From Parvularcula sp039822105 (GTDB lineage Bacteria > Pseudomonadota > Alphaproteobacteria > Caulobacterales > Parvularculaceae): a stretch of 64,000 nt of DNA. The stretch spans positions 1-64,000 of the forward strand of contig JBCBMW010000015.1 in NCBI GenBank assembly GCA_039822105.1, given 5' to 3'. A program made the translations under genes and the position numbers. Position 1 is the first letter of the stretch. The number at the start of each line of letters is the position of its first letter. The notes under the pieces are model-generated. The model worked only from the letters and a program-made list of their open reading frames with translations, was not told where the DNA came from and did not search any database. Shown here piece after piece: positions 52,182-60,960 of the stretch.

Positions 52182-53098
52182 CCCTGCGCGAAGGCGATCC
52201 ACAGGGGTATGCTGAGGAAAGAGAGGAGCGTGGTTGCGGTGACGTGACCCGCTGTTAACTCAGCGTTGCCGCCGAGCTCTCGGGCGAGAACGTAGCTCGA
52301 GGCTGCGCCAGGCGCGGCCCCGATCGCGGCGAGCACCACAATCACCTCTGGGGACGCACCGAGCGAGCGGCCCAGCAGCATGAACAGGGCGGGCGCCACG
52401 ATCAGTTTAAGACCGATGGCGAGCACAAGGAGCCGCGGTCGTTCTCCTATTGCGGAGAAATTGAGGCCCGCTCCCACGCTGAGCAAGATAAGGGGGAGGG
52501 CGGCGCGACCGATGAGGTCCGCTGTCTCAAGCACAAGCGGCGGCCGTAGCGCTGGGATGGCTGCTGCCAGCACACCGACTATGCAGCCGATAATCAGCGG
52601 GTTGGTGACAATGCGAAAGCCGACCCGGCGCATGCTCACCGACCCCTCGTGTGATCCCCACACCGATAAAGCAGCAACGCAGAGCACATTGATCAGCGGA
52701 ACTGTCGGGGCAAAGACGATCGCAACAAGGGTTGCCGCCTCTGGCCCCAGTGCGGTTTGCGCAAAGGCCAGAACAATGAAGCCGTTCCAGCGAATGGCGC
52801 CTTGGAAAACGCTGGTGTAGGTCGGCCCGTCGGTTCGAAGGATCGGTTTGAGTGCCAGCGCGATCAGCGCGAGCAAAGTGAACCCTAAAGTCGCGGCGAT
52901 CAGGAACGAACCGGTTTCAAGTCCCTCAAGATCGGCCTGGGCAATCGTTTTGTAGAGCAGCGCGGGGAGAAGCGCGACGTAGCCGATCTTGTTGATCCCG
53001 GCCCACAGCTCCGCTGGCACCAACGCGCTCCGCCGCAGAATCCAACCCAGCGCGATCGCCGCCGCGATGGGTATCAATCCGCTGGCGGTGGCTAGCAT
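52175..53098 (-). CDS. AEC family transporter
   Basis: A 307-residue membrane protein with about ten hydrophobic segments and the AEC (auxin efflux carrier) layout: L-P-A-L-L-Y-K-T-I near the start, N-P-L-I-I-G in the middle and a G-A-A-P-G-A-A-S-S-Y-V-L-A-R-E-L-G-G segment near the end. These export organic acids or amino acids. It converges on the CTERM gene with a 7-base overlap. Confidence 0.88.
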   Translation of the reverse strand: MLATASGLIPIAAAIALGWILRRSALVPAELWAGINKIGYVALLPALLYKTIAQADLEGLETGSFLIAATLGFTLLALIALALKPILRTDGPTYTSVFQGAIRWNGFIVLAFAQTALGPEAATLVAIVFAPTVPLINVLCVAALSVWGSHEGSVSMRRVGFRIVTNPLIIGCIVGVLAAAIPALRPPLVLETADLIGRAALPLILLSVGAGLNFSAIGERPRLLVLAIGLKLIVAPALFMLLGRSLGASPEVIVVLAAIGAAPGAASSYVLARELGGNAELTAGHVTATTLLSFLSIPLWIAFAQGY

Positions 53099-53268
53099 GG
53101 CGCGTTGTTCCTCGAACTCGTCTGGTTGTTATCTGGTGATGGGCACCGATCAGACAATCTATCGATTGCCTCGTCGTTGCGACAGACCCTGACGACCCGG
53201 ACGCAAAAGCGCCGCCGGTGGTGTTCCGGCGGCACTGGTGTTCGCATAGTCAAAGTGAGCAGTTGGAC

Positions 53269-54693
53269 CTATAGGCCCAGGCTGCGGTAGCTCGCGGCGA
53301 TGTCTTGCAGCGCGCAGTAATAGGCCGCAACGCGGAGGTCTTCGATCCCGTTGTCGCCGCGCCAGGCTTCGCGCATTTTGGCGTAGGCCGTCCGCATCGT
53401 GTCATCGAGGCCTGAGCGCACGAGATCGATTTCATCCGCACCGCGACCAAAACGCTCAACAAAAGCGGCATCGAACTTTTGGCCAGACATGCGTTCAAGC
53501 TCGTTGAGCAGCATGCGCTTGTTCTTCTCTTCCTCGCGCCGTTGCATCCGGCCAAAGCGGATGTGGTTCAGGTTTTTGACCCACTCAAAGTAAGAAACCG
53601 TCACGCCGCCAGCATTGGCGTACATGTCAGGGATGATGGTGACGCCGCGCTGGCGCAGGATTTCGTCCGCACCCGCAGTGACAGGGCCGTTGGCGGCTTC
53701 GACAATGAGTTTCGCTTTGATCTCATTGGCATTGCCGCGCCAGATCGACCCTTCGATCGCGGCGGGGATCAAGATATCGCAGTCCTCGATCAAAGCCTGC
53801 GCTGCGTCGTCGATCACGGTTCCTTCTGGATACCCAGCGACGCCGCCATGCTCCATGAGATGCTCTTTCAGCTTCTCGATGTTGATGCCGCTCGGATCGA
53901 CGACGGCGCCGTCGCGCTCTGCGACAGCCACAATTTTGACGCCGTCTTCTTCGGACAGGAATTTGGCCGCGTGATAGCCCACATTGCCGAGGCCCTGGAC
54001 GACGGCGCGCTTGCCCTCAAGGCCGGGCTCAAGCCCCGTGTCGCGCACGTCATCGTCGTAATCGAAGAAGCCTTGAACCGCATACTGAACACCGCGGCCC
54101 GTCGCCTCGACCCGGCCCGCGATGCCGCCAGCATGCAGCGGCTTACCGGTCACGCAGGCCTTGGCGTCAATATCGGTGGGGTGAAGGCGGTTATAGGCGT
54201 CAGCCATCCAAGCCATCTCACGCTCGCCTGTGCCCATATCGGGGGCCGGCACGTTTTGCGATGGGTGGATCAGGTCGCGCTTGGCAAACTCATAGGTGAA
54301 GCGCCGGGTGATCTGTTCAAGTTCGTCTTCATCCCATTCGCGCGGGTTGATGGCGAGGCCGCCTTTCGCGCCGCCAAAGGGGACCGAAACCAGCGCGCAT
54401 TTGTAGGTCATCAGTGCTGCGAGCGCTTCGACCTCGTCGGAGTTGACCGACATCGCGTAGCGGATACCGCCTTTGACCGGCTCCATATGCTCAGAGTGCA
54501 CGGCGCGGTAGCCGACAAAGGTTTGCATCTCGCCGCGCAGGCGAACGCCGAACCGGACCTTGTAGATCGAGTTGCAGACTTTGATCTTGTGCTTGAGGCC
54601 GGGCGAGACATCCAAATGCTCCGCGGCTCGGTCGAACATGATGTCGACGCTTTCGCGGAAAGTGGTTTCGCGGCTCACTGATTGGTCGGCCAT
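53269..54693 (-). CDS. Glu/Leu/Phe/Val-type dehydrogenase (probable NAD-glutamate dehydrogenase)
   Basis: A 474-residue enzyme with G-G-I-R-Y near the substrate site, the catalytic lysine in V-P-F-G-G-A-K-G-G, P-A-P-D-M-G-T and the NAD fold G-L-G-N-V-G. The length and sequence fit bacterial and archaeal catabolic glutamate dehydrogenases. It interconverts glutamate and 2-oxoglutarate plus ammonia. Confidence 0.93.
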   Translation of the reverse strand: MADQSVSRETTFRESVDIMFDRAAEHLDVSPGLKHKIKVCNSIYKVRFGVRLRGEMQTFVGYRAVHSEHMEPVKGGIRYAMSVNSDEVEALAALMTYKCALVSVPFGGAKGGLAINPREWDEDELEQITRRFTYEFAKRDLIHPSQNVPAPDMGTGEREMAWMADAYNRLHPTDIDAKACVTGKPLHAGGIAGRVEATGRGVQYAVQGFFDYDDDVRDTGLEPGLEGKRAVVQGLGNVGYHAAKFLSEEDGVKIVAVAERDGAVVDPSGINIEKLKEHLMEHGGVAGYPEGTVIDDAAQALIEDCDILIPAAIEGSIWRGNANEIKAKLIVEAANGPVTAGADEILRQRGVTIIPDMYANAGGVTVSYFEWVKNLNHIRFGRMQRREEEKNKRMLLNELERMSGQKFDAAFVERFGRGADEIDLVRSGLDDTMRTAYAKMREAWRGDNGIEDLRVAAYYCALQDIAASYRSLGL

Positions 54694-54726
54694 GGCGTTC
54701 CTCGCGCTGTTGTCTTTGATGCCAGC

Positions 54727-56289
54727 TTAATGCCGGAAGTGCCTCATCTTGGTAAACAACATCGACAAACCCGCGTCATCGGCTGCGGCGATCACTTCAT
54801 CGTCACGGATCGAGCCGCCAGGTTGAATGACCGCCGTCGCGCCAGCTTCTGCAGCCGCTAAGAGCCCGTCTGCAAAAGGAAAAAACGCATCCGAGGCGAC
54901 CACCGAGCCCTTCACCAGGGGTGTTTCATGTCCCTCTGCTGCAGCTGCGTCGTGAGATTTTCTGACTGCTATTCGCGCAGAATCGAGCCTGCTCATCTGC
55001 CCGGCGCCAACGCCGACAGTCGCGCCGTCTTTCGCGTAGACGATGGCGTTCGACTTGACATGCTTGGCCACGGTGAACGCGAAGCGCAGGTCGGCGAGTT
55101 CGTCGTCGCTTGGTTGCCGTTTTGTGACGACCTCAAACGCGTCGCCGAAAACCGGCGCATCATGATCCTGGAGGAGGAAACCGCCAGCGATGGGGCGGAT
55201 CACAGAACGGGCCTGCGCCGCGTTCGGCAGTTCACCGACGATCAACAGACGGAGGTTCTTCTTCTTGGCGAAAATTGCGCGCGCCTCGTCATCAACGCTG
55301 GGGGCAATGACCACCTCGGTGAAGATTTTGGTCATCTCCTCGGCCGCCTCGGCGTCGATCATTTGGGTCGATGCAATGATCCCCCCGAAAGCGGAGACGG
55401 GGTCGCAGCGTAGCGCTGATTTGTAGGCTTCGGTGATCGATGCGCCGACGGCCACTCCGCAGGGGTTTGCGTGTTTGACGATCACAACGGCGGGCTGGTC
55501 GCGGAACTCAGCGGCGAGTTCCACGGCGGCGTCGGTGTCATTGAGATTGTTGTAGCTCAGTTCCTTGCCTTGCAATTGCTCGGCAGACAGAGCGCCTGGG
55601 CGCGATTCTGTAGTCGTATAAACAGCGCTCGCCTGGTGCGGGTTCTCGCCGTAGCGGAGAGGGGAGCCGAGGCGGCCAACAATACCGGTCCGACGGGCGG
55701 GCGTCTCGTTGTTGTCCAGGGTTTGGCTGATCAAGAGATCATATTGCGCCGTTCGTCCGTAGGCGATGCTTGACTGCTGCTTCCGGAACGCTTTGGTGGT
55801 GCCGCCTTGTTCAAGCTCGTTGAGGAGCGGAGCATAGTCCTCGGGATCAGTGATGACCGTGACACGATCGAAGTTTTTGGCTGCTGCACGGATCATTGCT
55901 GGCCCGCCGATGTCAATTGTCTCGACCAGGCCCGCTTCATCAGCCCCTGACGCGACGCTCGCCTCAAAGGGATAGAGGTTCACAACGAGAAGATCGATCG
56001 GCGCAATATCGTGCTCATCCATCGCTGCGCTGTCGATGTCTTCTCGCGCAAGAAGTCCGCCGTGGACGGAAGGATGGAGGGTCTTCACGCGGCCATCCAT
56101 GATTTCGGGAAAGCCCGTCACGTCTGAGACATCGCGCACCGCCAGGCCGCCATCGCGGAGGGCCTTGGCTGTCCCGCCGGTGGAGAGAAGCTCGACACCA
56201 TGGCCTGCAAGAGCTGTGGCGAAGTCAAGAAGCCCAGTTTTGTCAGAAACGGAGAGAAGGGCGCGGCGCGGCCGGAAGCGTTGGGTCAT
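54727..56289 (-). CDS. purH: Bifunctional AICAR transformylase / IMP cyclohydrolase
   Basis: A 520-residue PurH: S-V-S-D-K-T-G-L near the start (cyclohydrolase), L-R-Y-G-E-N-P-H-Q, and the transformylase K-H-A-N-P-C-G-V and S-D-A-F-F-P-F-A-D motifs, ending M-R-H-F-R-H. It performs the last two steps to IMP, using the 10-formyl-THF that FolD makes. ATG 56289 is used; an ATG at 56340 adds 17 residues. Confidence 0.97.
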   Translation of the reverse strand: MTQRFRPRRALLSVSDKTGLLDFATALAGHGVELLSTGGTAKALRDGGLAVRDVSDVTGFPEIMDGRVKTLHPSVHGGLLAREDIDSAAMDEHDIAPIDLLVVNLYPFEASVASGADEAGLVETIDIGGPAMIRAAAKNFDRVTVITDPEDYAPLLNELEQGGTTKAFRKQQSSIAYGRTAQYDLLISQTLDNNETPARRTGIVGRLGSPLRYGENPHQASAVYTTTESRPGALSAEQLQGKELSYNNLNDTDAAVELAAEFRDQPAVVIVKHANPCGVAVGASITEAYKSALRCDPVSAFGGIIASTQMIDAEAAEEMTKIFTEVVIAPSVDDEARAIFAKKKNLRLLIVGELPNAAQARSVIRPIAGGFLLQDHDAPVFGDAFEVVTKRQPSDDELADLRFAFTVAKHVKSNAIVYAKDGATVGVGAGQMSRLDSARIAVRKSHDAAAAEGHETPLVKGSVVASDAFFPFADGLLAAAEAGATAVIQPGGSIRDDEVIAAADDAGLSMLFTKMRHFRH

Positions 56290-56355
56290 TGCTGCAAACA
56301 TCCACGAATAAAGCGCGGCGCTTATCGATGCGCCGGCCAACCCGCAAGGTTTGCG

Positions 56356-57570
56356 TCAGCCTGCCTGGCGCAGGGCGGGATCGCTGGGGATCTCGGCGGG
56401 GTTTTGGCCGGAGCCGGGTTTGAACTCGGGAACCAGATGATGGATCGCATTTTTCAACGCGTCCGCGTCGCCGCTCTCGGCAAACCGGATCACTTCAGAA
56501 AAACGCGGCAGAAGAAGCGGCAGGTCGATCATCGTCGGTGACGCGAGAAGAACACCGTCGGTGCCTGTCTCGACCAGCTTTTCAAGCGTGTGGAAGATTT
56601 CTTCAAACAGCTTCTCGCCGGGGCGAAGCTTGGTGAAGACAATGTCGATGTCTTGGCGGGGAACCAGGCCTGCCGCGGTGATCATCCGCTCGGCCAAGGT
56701 CACAATCTTGATCGGGGCGCCCATGTCCAGAACGAAAATTCGTCCGTCATGGGAAAGAATGCCGTTGTCGGACTTCAGTGATGCCGCCTTGAGAACGAGA
56801 CGGGTCGCCTCCCGCGTCGTCATGAAATAGCGCTGCACATCGGGATGCGTGACGGTGATCGGCCCGCCCGCTGCGATCTGGCGAAGAAACAGTGGCGCCA
56901 CGGACCCGGTCGATCCCAGCACATTGCCAAAGCGGACCGTCACGAACCTCGTGTCAGTCTGCGCAACGTCCAGCGCTTGGGCATAAAGCTCTGCCACCCG
57001 CTTGGTCGCGCCCATGAAACTCGATGGATTGACGGCCTTGTCGGTGGAGATGAACACGACCGTGTCGGCCTTGTGTTCAATGGAGGTGTCAAAGACGTTC
57101 TTGGCGCCCTTCACATTGACAAGGCCTGCCGCACACGGATTGCTCTCAACAATCGGCACATGTTTGAAGGCCGCCGCATGCAAGACGAGGGACGGTTTAA
57201 ACTCTCGGAAGACCGAAGCGAGATGATCCCGTTGGCACACATCCACCAGCCTTGCTGATACGGATGCGCCATGGCCCGCTTCGGCCAATTCGCGCTCAAT
57301 CGAATAGAGATTGAACTCACCGTTATCGACCAGCACGAGCCGGGCAGGGTCAAACGCGACGATTTGTCGTGACAGTTCGCTGCCGATGGTGCCGCCTGCT
57401 CCGGTCACCAAAACCGTTTGTCCCGCCACCATGTCGCGGGTGAGCGACAGGTTCACATTGCGCGGCGAGCGGTTGAGGAGCGTCTCGCAATCGAGATCAA
57501 TATCATAGGAAGGGAACGAGATTTGTGTCGTCGTTTCAGGCGATTTTCGGCGGAATAACTTCGACAACAT
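56356..57570 (-). CDS. Soluble CapD/PglF-like UDP-sugar 4,6-dehydratase
   Basis: A 404-residue SDR enzyme with G-A-G-G-T-I-G NAD motif, H-A-A-A-F-K-H-V-P, S-T-D-K-A-V-N-P, M-G-A-T-K-R and R-F-G-N-V-L-G-S-T-G-S-V, all typical of CapD/PglF/FlaA1. Full-length CapD proteins carry four N-terminal membrane helices; here only a 35-residue charged leader precedes the catalytic domain, so the enzyme is cytoplasmic. It makes 4-keto-6-deoxy UDP-sugars for surface glycans. Confidence 0.9.
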   Translation of the reverse strand: MLSKLFRRKSPETTTQISFPSYDIDLDCETLLNRSPRNVNLSLTRDMVAGQTVLVTGAGGTIGSELSRQIVAFDPARLVLVDNGEFNLYSIERELAEAGHGASVSARLVDVCQRDHLASVFREFKPSLVLHAAAFKHVPIVESNPCAAGLVNVKGAKNVFDTSIEHKADTVVFISTDKAVNPSSFMGATKRVAELYAQALDVAQTDTRFVTVRFGNVLGSTGSVAPLFLRQIAAGGPITVTHPDVQRYFMTTREATRLVLKAASLKSDNGILSHDGRIFVLDMGAPIKIVTLAERMITAAGLVPRQDIDIVFTKLRPGEKLFEEIFHTLEKLVETGTDGVLLASPTMIDLPLLLPRFSEVIRFAESGDADALKNAIHHLVPEFKPGSGQNPAEIPSDPALRQAG

Positions 57571-57703
57571 AACTTAGATCCCTGCCCCTCTCGGTTAGCC
57601 TAACAGTTGTCCATGATCCCCGGAAGGGATGTCGATGAGTTTTATTGTAACTGTGTGTACTTTTCTCGCAGCTACAGATCACGCCGGTAAGGTCTTGTAT
57701 ATT

Positions 57704-58357
57704 CTAGTGTCTCAGGGATGCGATCGCGTCAGCGTAAGATCCCATTGAACTCCTGAACACGGCCGTCCCCGCAACCAATGAGGTCGCTCCTGCGCCGATA
57801 ACCTGCTTCGAAGTCTCTGCATTGATTCCTCCGTCCACTTCTAACGTGATGGAGAGGCCGAGTTTTTCGATACGCTCAGCGATGTGCCCGATCCGAGGCA
57901 AAGCGGAGGGCAAAAACTGTTGTCCACCAAAGCCTGGATTGACCGACATCACCAGGACCAGATCGATCATCTCGTAGACTGGCTCGAGAACGTCGAGCGG
58001 TGTGGCGGGGTTGATAGCGAGGCCTGGCTTTTTCCCAAGGTCCCGGATTCGTTGCAGACTGCGATGCAGGTGAGGGTCGGATTCAGGGTGCACAGAAATG
58101 ATGTCAGCGCCCGCCTCGGCAAAGGCTTCGAGGTAGGGCGCGCTGGGCGCGATCATCAAATGAGCGTCAAACGGCAGATCGGAATGCGGGCGAAGCGCTT
58201 TGATGACATCCGGTCCGAAGGTGATGTTCGGCACGAAGTGTCCATCCATCACGTCGAGATGGATCATGTCCGCGCCCGCTTCTGAGACGTCGCGAATCTC
58301 TTCGCCGAGACGCGCGAAGTCTGCAGCGAGAATGGAAGGGCTGATGAGGGTTGTCAT
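57704..58357 (-). CDS. rpe: Ribulose-phosphate 3-epimerase
   Basis: A 217-residue TIM-barrel enzyme: S-I-L-A-A-D-F-A-R-L, H-L-D-V-M-D-G-H-F-V-P-N-I-T-F-G, D-A-H-L-M-I, M-S-V-N-P-G-F-G-G-Q and E-V-D-G-G-I-N. It converts ribulose 5-phosphate and xylulose 5-phosphate in the pentose phosphate path. Confidence 0.97.
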   Translation of the reverse strand: MTTLISPSILAADFARLGEEIRDVSEAGADMIHLDVMDGHFVPNITFGPDVIKALRPHSDLPFDAHLMIAPSAPYLEAFAEAGADIISVHPESDPHLHRSLQRIRDLGKKPGLAINPATPLDVLEPVYEMIDLVLVMSVNPGFGGQQFLPSALPRIGHIAERIEKLGLSITLEVDGGINAETSKQVIGAGATSLVAGTAVFRSSMGSYADAIASLRH

Positions 58358-58398
58358 GGCCTGAGGTCTAGGCAGCCTGATGCCGCCAAGCCAAGACC

Positions 58399-58761
58399 TT
58401 ACGCCGCGCTATCTGATTCGACTATGAGCGGAGGAGGGCTCGGCCGATCGATCACGGCGCAGGCCTCGGGGTGACCTGCGCAACAATCGTTTACCAGCGT
58501 GTCGATCAAACCCGACACCGAATTCATGTCGACGGAATAGATCACGCTACGGCCTTGTCTTTTGGCGCCGATCAAACCGGAACGCTGCAGGACACTGAGG
58601 TGCGATGACAATGTATTGGGAGCGACGGACAGCGTGGATGCGATCACGCCTGCTGCCATGCCTTTTGAGCCCTCTCGGATCAGCGTTTTAAACACCGACA
58701 GACGGGTGGCCTGCGCTAACGCGCCGAGTTGGGCAACGGTTTGGGTTTCGTGCGATGCCAT
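58399..58761 (-). CDS. arsR: ArsR family metalloregulator
   Basis: A 120-residue winged-helix repressor: A-T-R-L-S-V-F-K-T-L, recognition helix S-V-A-P-N-T-L-S-S-H-L-S-V-L-Q-R-S-G-L-I and wing R-Q-G-R-S-V-I-Y-S-V. A C-terminal cluster N-D-C-C-A-G-H-P-E-A-C offers thiols for arsenite and is typical of the alphaproteobacterial type. It is divergent from acr3-arsC, which it should repress. Confidence 0.93.
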   Translation of the reverse strand: MASHETQTVAQLGALAQATRLSVFKTLIREGSKGMAAGVIASTLSVAPNTLSSHLSVLQRSGLIGAKRQGRSVIYSVDMNSVSGLIDTLVNDCCAGHPEACAVIDRPSPPPLIVESDSAA

Positions 58762-58785
58762 GCCAGTAAAATGTTGGTGATCAGT

Positions 58786-58827
58786 TTGAAATGCAAGGCG
58801 TTTACGACTATTCGTTAATCGTTGAAT
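58786..58827 (+). promoter_or_regulatory. Candidate acr3 promoter with overlapping ArsR operator
   Basis: TTGAAA at 58786 and TATTCG at 58809 are spaced 17 bases apart, a plausible -35/-10 pair. ATTC-N10-GAAT at 58810-58827 is an inverted repeat overlapping the -10 element, where a repressor would block RNA polymerase. Prediction only. Confidence 0.4.
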
Positions 58828-58871
58828 TGTGGATGGATGGGTTCTAGTGAGCCCGTCAAAGGAGGACGGTC

Positions 58872-59921
58872 ATGGGTCTTTTCGAGCGCTATTTGAGCGT
58901 CTGGGTCGCCGCGGCCATGGCGGCGGGCGTGGTTCTCGGAAAGCTGATGCCGGGGTTTTTTGGCCTCTTGGCCAGCTGGGAGGTGGCGAGTGTCAACCTC
59001 GCCGTCGCGGCGCTGATCTGGGCCATGGTCTACCCCATGATGATCGCGATCGATCTCGGCGGTCTGAGACGCGTCGCCGATGAGCCGCGCGGGTTGATCA
59101 TTACGCTGGCAGTGAACTGGGTGATGAAGCCCTTCAGCATGGCGGCGCTCGGTGTCTTTTTCTTCCGTACAGTGTTCGCTGACCTGATCCCGCCGGAAGA
59201 TGCCGAAGGTTATCTTGCCGGGCTCATCCTGCTCGGTGCTGCTCCGTGTACAGCTATGGTTTTTGTGTGGTCACAACTGACCAAGGGTGATCCGAACTAC
59301 ACGCTCGCGCAGGTCAGCGTGAATGATGCGGTGATGGTGTTTGCCTACGCACCGATTGTGGCCCTGCTGCTTGGAGTTTCGGACATTGTTGTTCCGTGGG
59401 CGACGCTCCTTTTGTCCGTCGTTCTCTATGTCGCTTTGCCGCTAGCGGCAGGCGTCCTGACCCGGCGATACTTGCTGCAGAAAGGCGAGGGCGCGGTTGA
59501 GGCCTTCATGGCCAAGCTGAAGCCTGTCGGGCCCGCGGGGTTGGTCCTGACCGTCGTCCTTCTCTTTGGTTTTCAGGGGAGCGTTCTGCTTGAGCGGCCG
59601 GTTGTCATTGCGATGATCGCGGCGCCGATCTTGGTGCAGTCCTACGGCATTTTTGCAGTGGCCTACGGCGCGGCCTTTGCCCTCCGTGTGCCCCACCGTG
59701 TGGCTGCTCCATGCGCGCTCATTGGCACCTCAAACTTTTTTGAGCTCGCGGTCGCGGTGGCGATCAGCCTCTACGGGCTGCAGTCGCCCGCCGCTCTTGC
59801 TACTGTGGTTGGCGTCCTTGTCGAAGTGCCGGTGATGCTGTCGCTTGTCAGCCTTGCCAACCGGACGCGCCGGCAGTTCGAAAGTCGCAACGCAGCCTTG
59901 GTTCGGAGCCCCGCAGAATGA
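58872..59921 (+). CDS. acr3: ACR3 family arsenite efflux transporter
   Basis: A 349-residue membrane protein with ten hydrophobic segments and the ACR3 motifs W-V-M-K-P, G-A-A-P-C-T-A-M-V-F-V-W with its essential cysteine, and G-T-S-N-F-F-E-L-A. It extrudes arsenite. The AAAGGAGG ribosome site is strong. The stop overlaps arsC as ATGA. Confidence 0.96.
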   Translation: MGLFERYLSVWVAAAMAAGVVLGKLMPGFFGLLASWEVASVNLAVAALIWAMVYPMMIAIDLGGLRRVADEPRGLIITLAVNWVMKPFSMAALGVFFFRTVFADLIPPEDAEGYLAGLILLGAAPCTAMVFVWSQLTKGDPNYTLAQVSVNDAVMVFAYAPIVALLLGVSDIVVPWATLLLSVVLYVALPLAAGVLTRRYLLQKGEGAVEAFMAKLKPVGPAGLVLTVVLLFGFQGSVLLERPVVIAMIAAPILVQSYGIFAVAYGAAFALRVPHRVAAPCALIGTSNFFELAVAVAISLYGLQSPAALATVVGVLVEVPVMLSLVSLANRTRRQFESRNAALVRSPAE

Positions 59922-60343
59922 TTGTGATCCATCATAACCCCGCATGCGGAACATCTCGCAACGTTCTGCAAATCATCAAGGATTCAGGCGAGGATCCGGT
60001 GGTGATCGAGTATCTCGAGACAGGCTGGACCCGCCCGCAGCTCCTGGGTCTCTTTGCGGCAGCTGACCTGACCCCGCGCCAGGCGCTGCGCGAGAGAAAG
60101 TCACCCGCGGAGGAGTTGGGCCTTTTGGAGCCCGTCGTGCCTGAAGATGTCTTGATTGACGCCATGCTCAAGCATCCCATCCTGGTGAACCGGCCGATCG
60201 TCTGCACACCGAAAGGCGTACGGCTTTGCCGGCCCAGTGAGGCGGTGCTCCCGCTTCTTGATCGCTTGCCGCCTGGTCCTTACCGCAAAGAAGATGGTGA
60301 GCTGATCATCGACGAGAACGGCGCGATTGTCGCGAAAGGCTGA
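59918..60343 (+). CDS. arsC: Glutaredoxin-dependent arsenate reductase
   Basis: A 141-residue enzyme with the catalytic cysteine in N-P-A-C-G-T-S-R-N and the R-P-I-V motif (H-P-I-L-V-N-R-P-I-V) typical of the ArsC family. It reduces arsenate to arsenite for the Acr3 pump encoded just before it. Confidence 0.95.
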   Translation: MIVIHHNPACGTSRNVLQIIKDSGEDPVVIEYLETGWTRPQLLGLFAAADLTPRQALRERKSPAEELGLLEPVVPEDVLIDAMLKHPILVNRPIVCTPKGVRLCRPSEAVLPLLDRLPPGPYRKEDGELIIDENGAIVAKG

Positions 60344-60358
60344 GGCGAGGCTAGGCGC

Positions 60359-60949
60359 TTAGGCGCCCGTCTCTGGCTTCAGCGCGGTGGCCCGTTGGCT
60401 GATCTCGGCCCCGAGGCGCCCGACGGCGCGGGCTACCGCGTCAGCATAGGCGCTGTACCCAGCTGAAGCGCTTGCCACCTCAAACGAGAAGGGCTCGATC
60501 GCCAGCACGCGTCGGCCGCGGCTGTCTTCGATCGTGTATTGCCCGGCTATCATCGCCGCACCGCTCGGTGAACGGAGGAAGCGATCGAACTGCACCGACA
60601 CGCGCAGGTCAGGGTCAAGACCTCGCGGGAAGGGTTCCGTGATCACCGTGGCGCCCGTCCTGCTGCTGAGCGCCGCTGCCAGGACACGCGTCAGCCCATC
60701 GGCTGGCGGCTCGGCCCAGCGGTGGTCATCATCCTTATAGAGACGGCGTCCCTCATCGACCCGCGCGATCTTCTCAGAGCTCGCATAGGCTGGGAGGGAG
60801 ACGCGCCCGATGCCGATCGTCTCGTAGACGCCGCTTGGCGCCTGGCTCTCTGACAAGGCGCTTGGCGCTTCCAAAAGGTAGAACTTAGGAGGGGCGCTGG
60901 CGCAGGCGGTCAGAACAAGGACGATAAGAAGCGGAAGTGACTTCAGCAT
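60359..60949 (-). CDS. pqiC: PqiC-type outer-membrane lipoprotein
   Basis: A 196-residue lipoprotein (lipobox L-T-A-C near residue 16) of the ABC-type transport auxiliary family: P-P-K-F-Y-L-L near the mature N-terminus, I-G-I-G-R-V-S-L-P-A-Y and D-L-R-V-S-V-Q-F-D-R-F. It anchors the PqiB tube at the outer membrane. It follows pqiB by 11 bases. Confidence 0.9.
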   Translation of the reverse strand: MLKSLPLLIVLVLTACASAPPKFYLLEAPSALSESQAPSGVYETIGIGRVSLPAYASSEKIARVDEGRRLYKDDDHRWAEPPADGLTRVLAAALSSRTGATVITEPFPRGLDPDLRVSVQFDRFLRSPSGAAMIAGQYTIEDSRGRRVLAIEPFSFEVASASAGYSAYADAVARAVGRLGAEISQRATALKPETGA

Positions 60950-60960
60950 GAGAGATCTCC

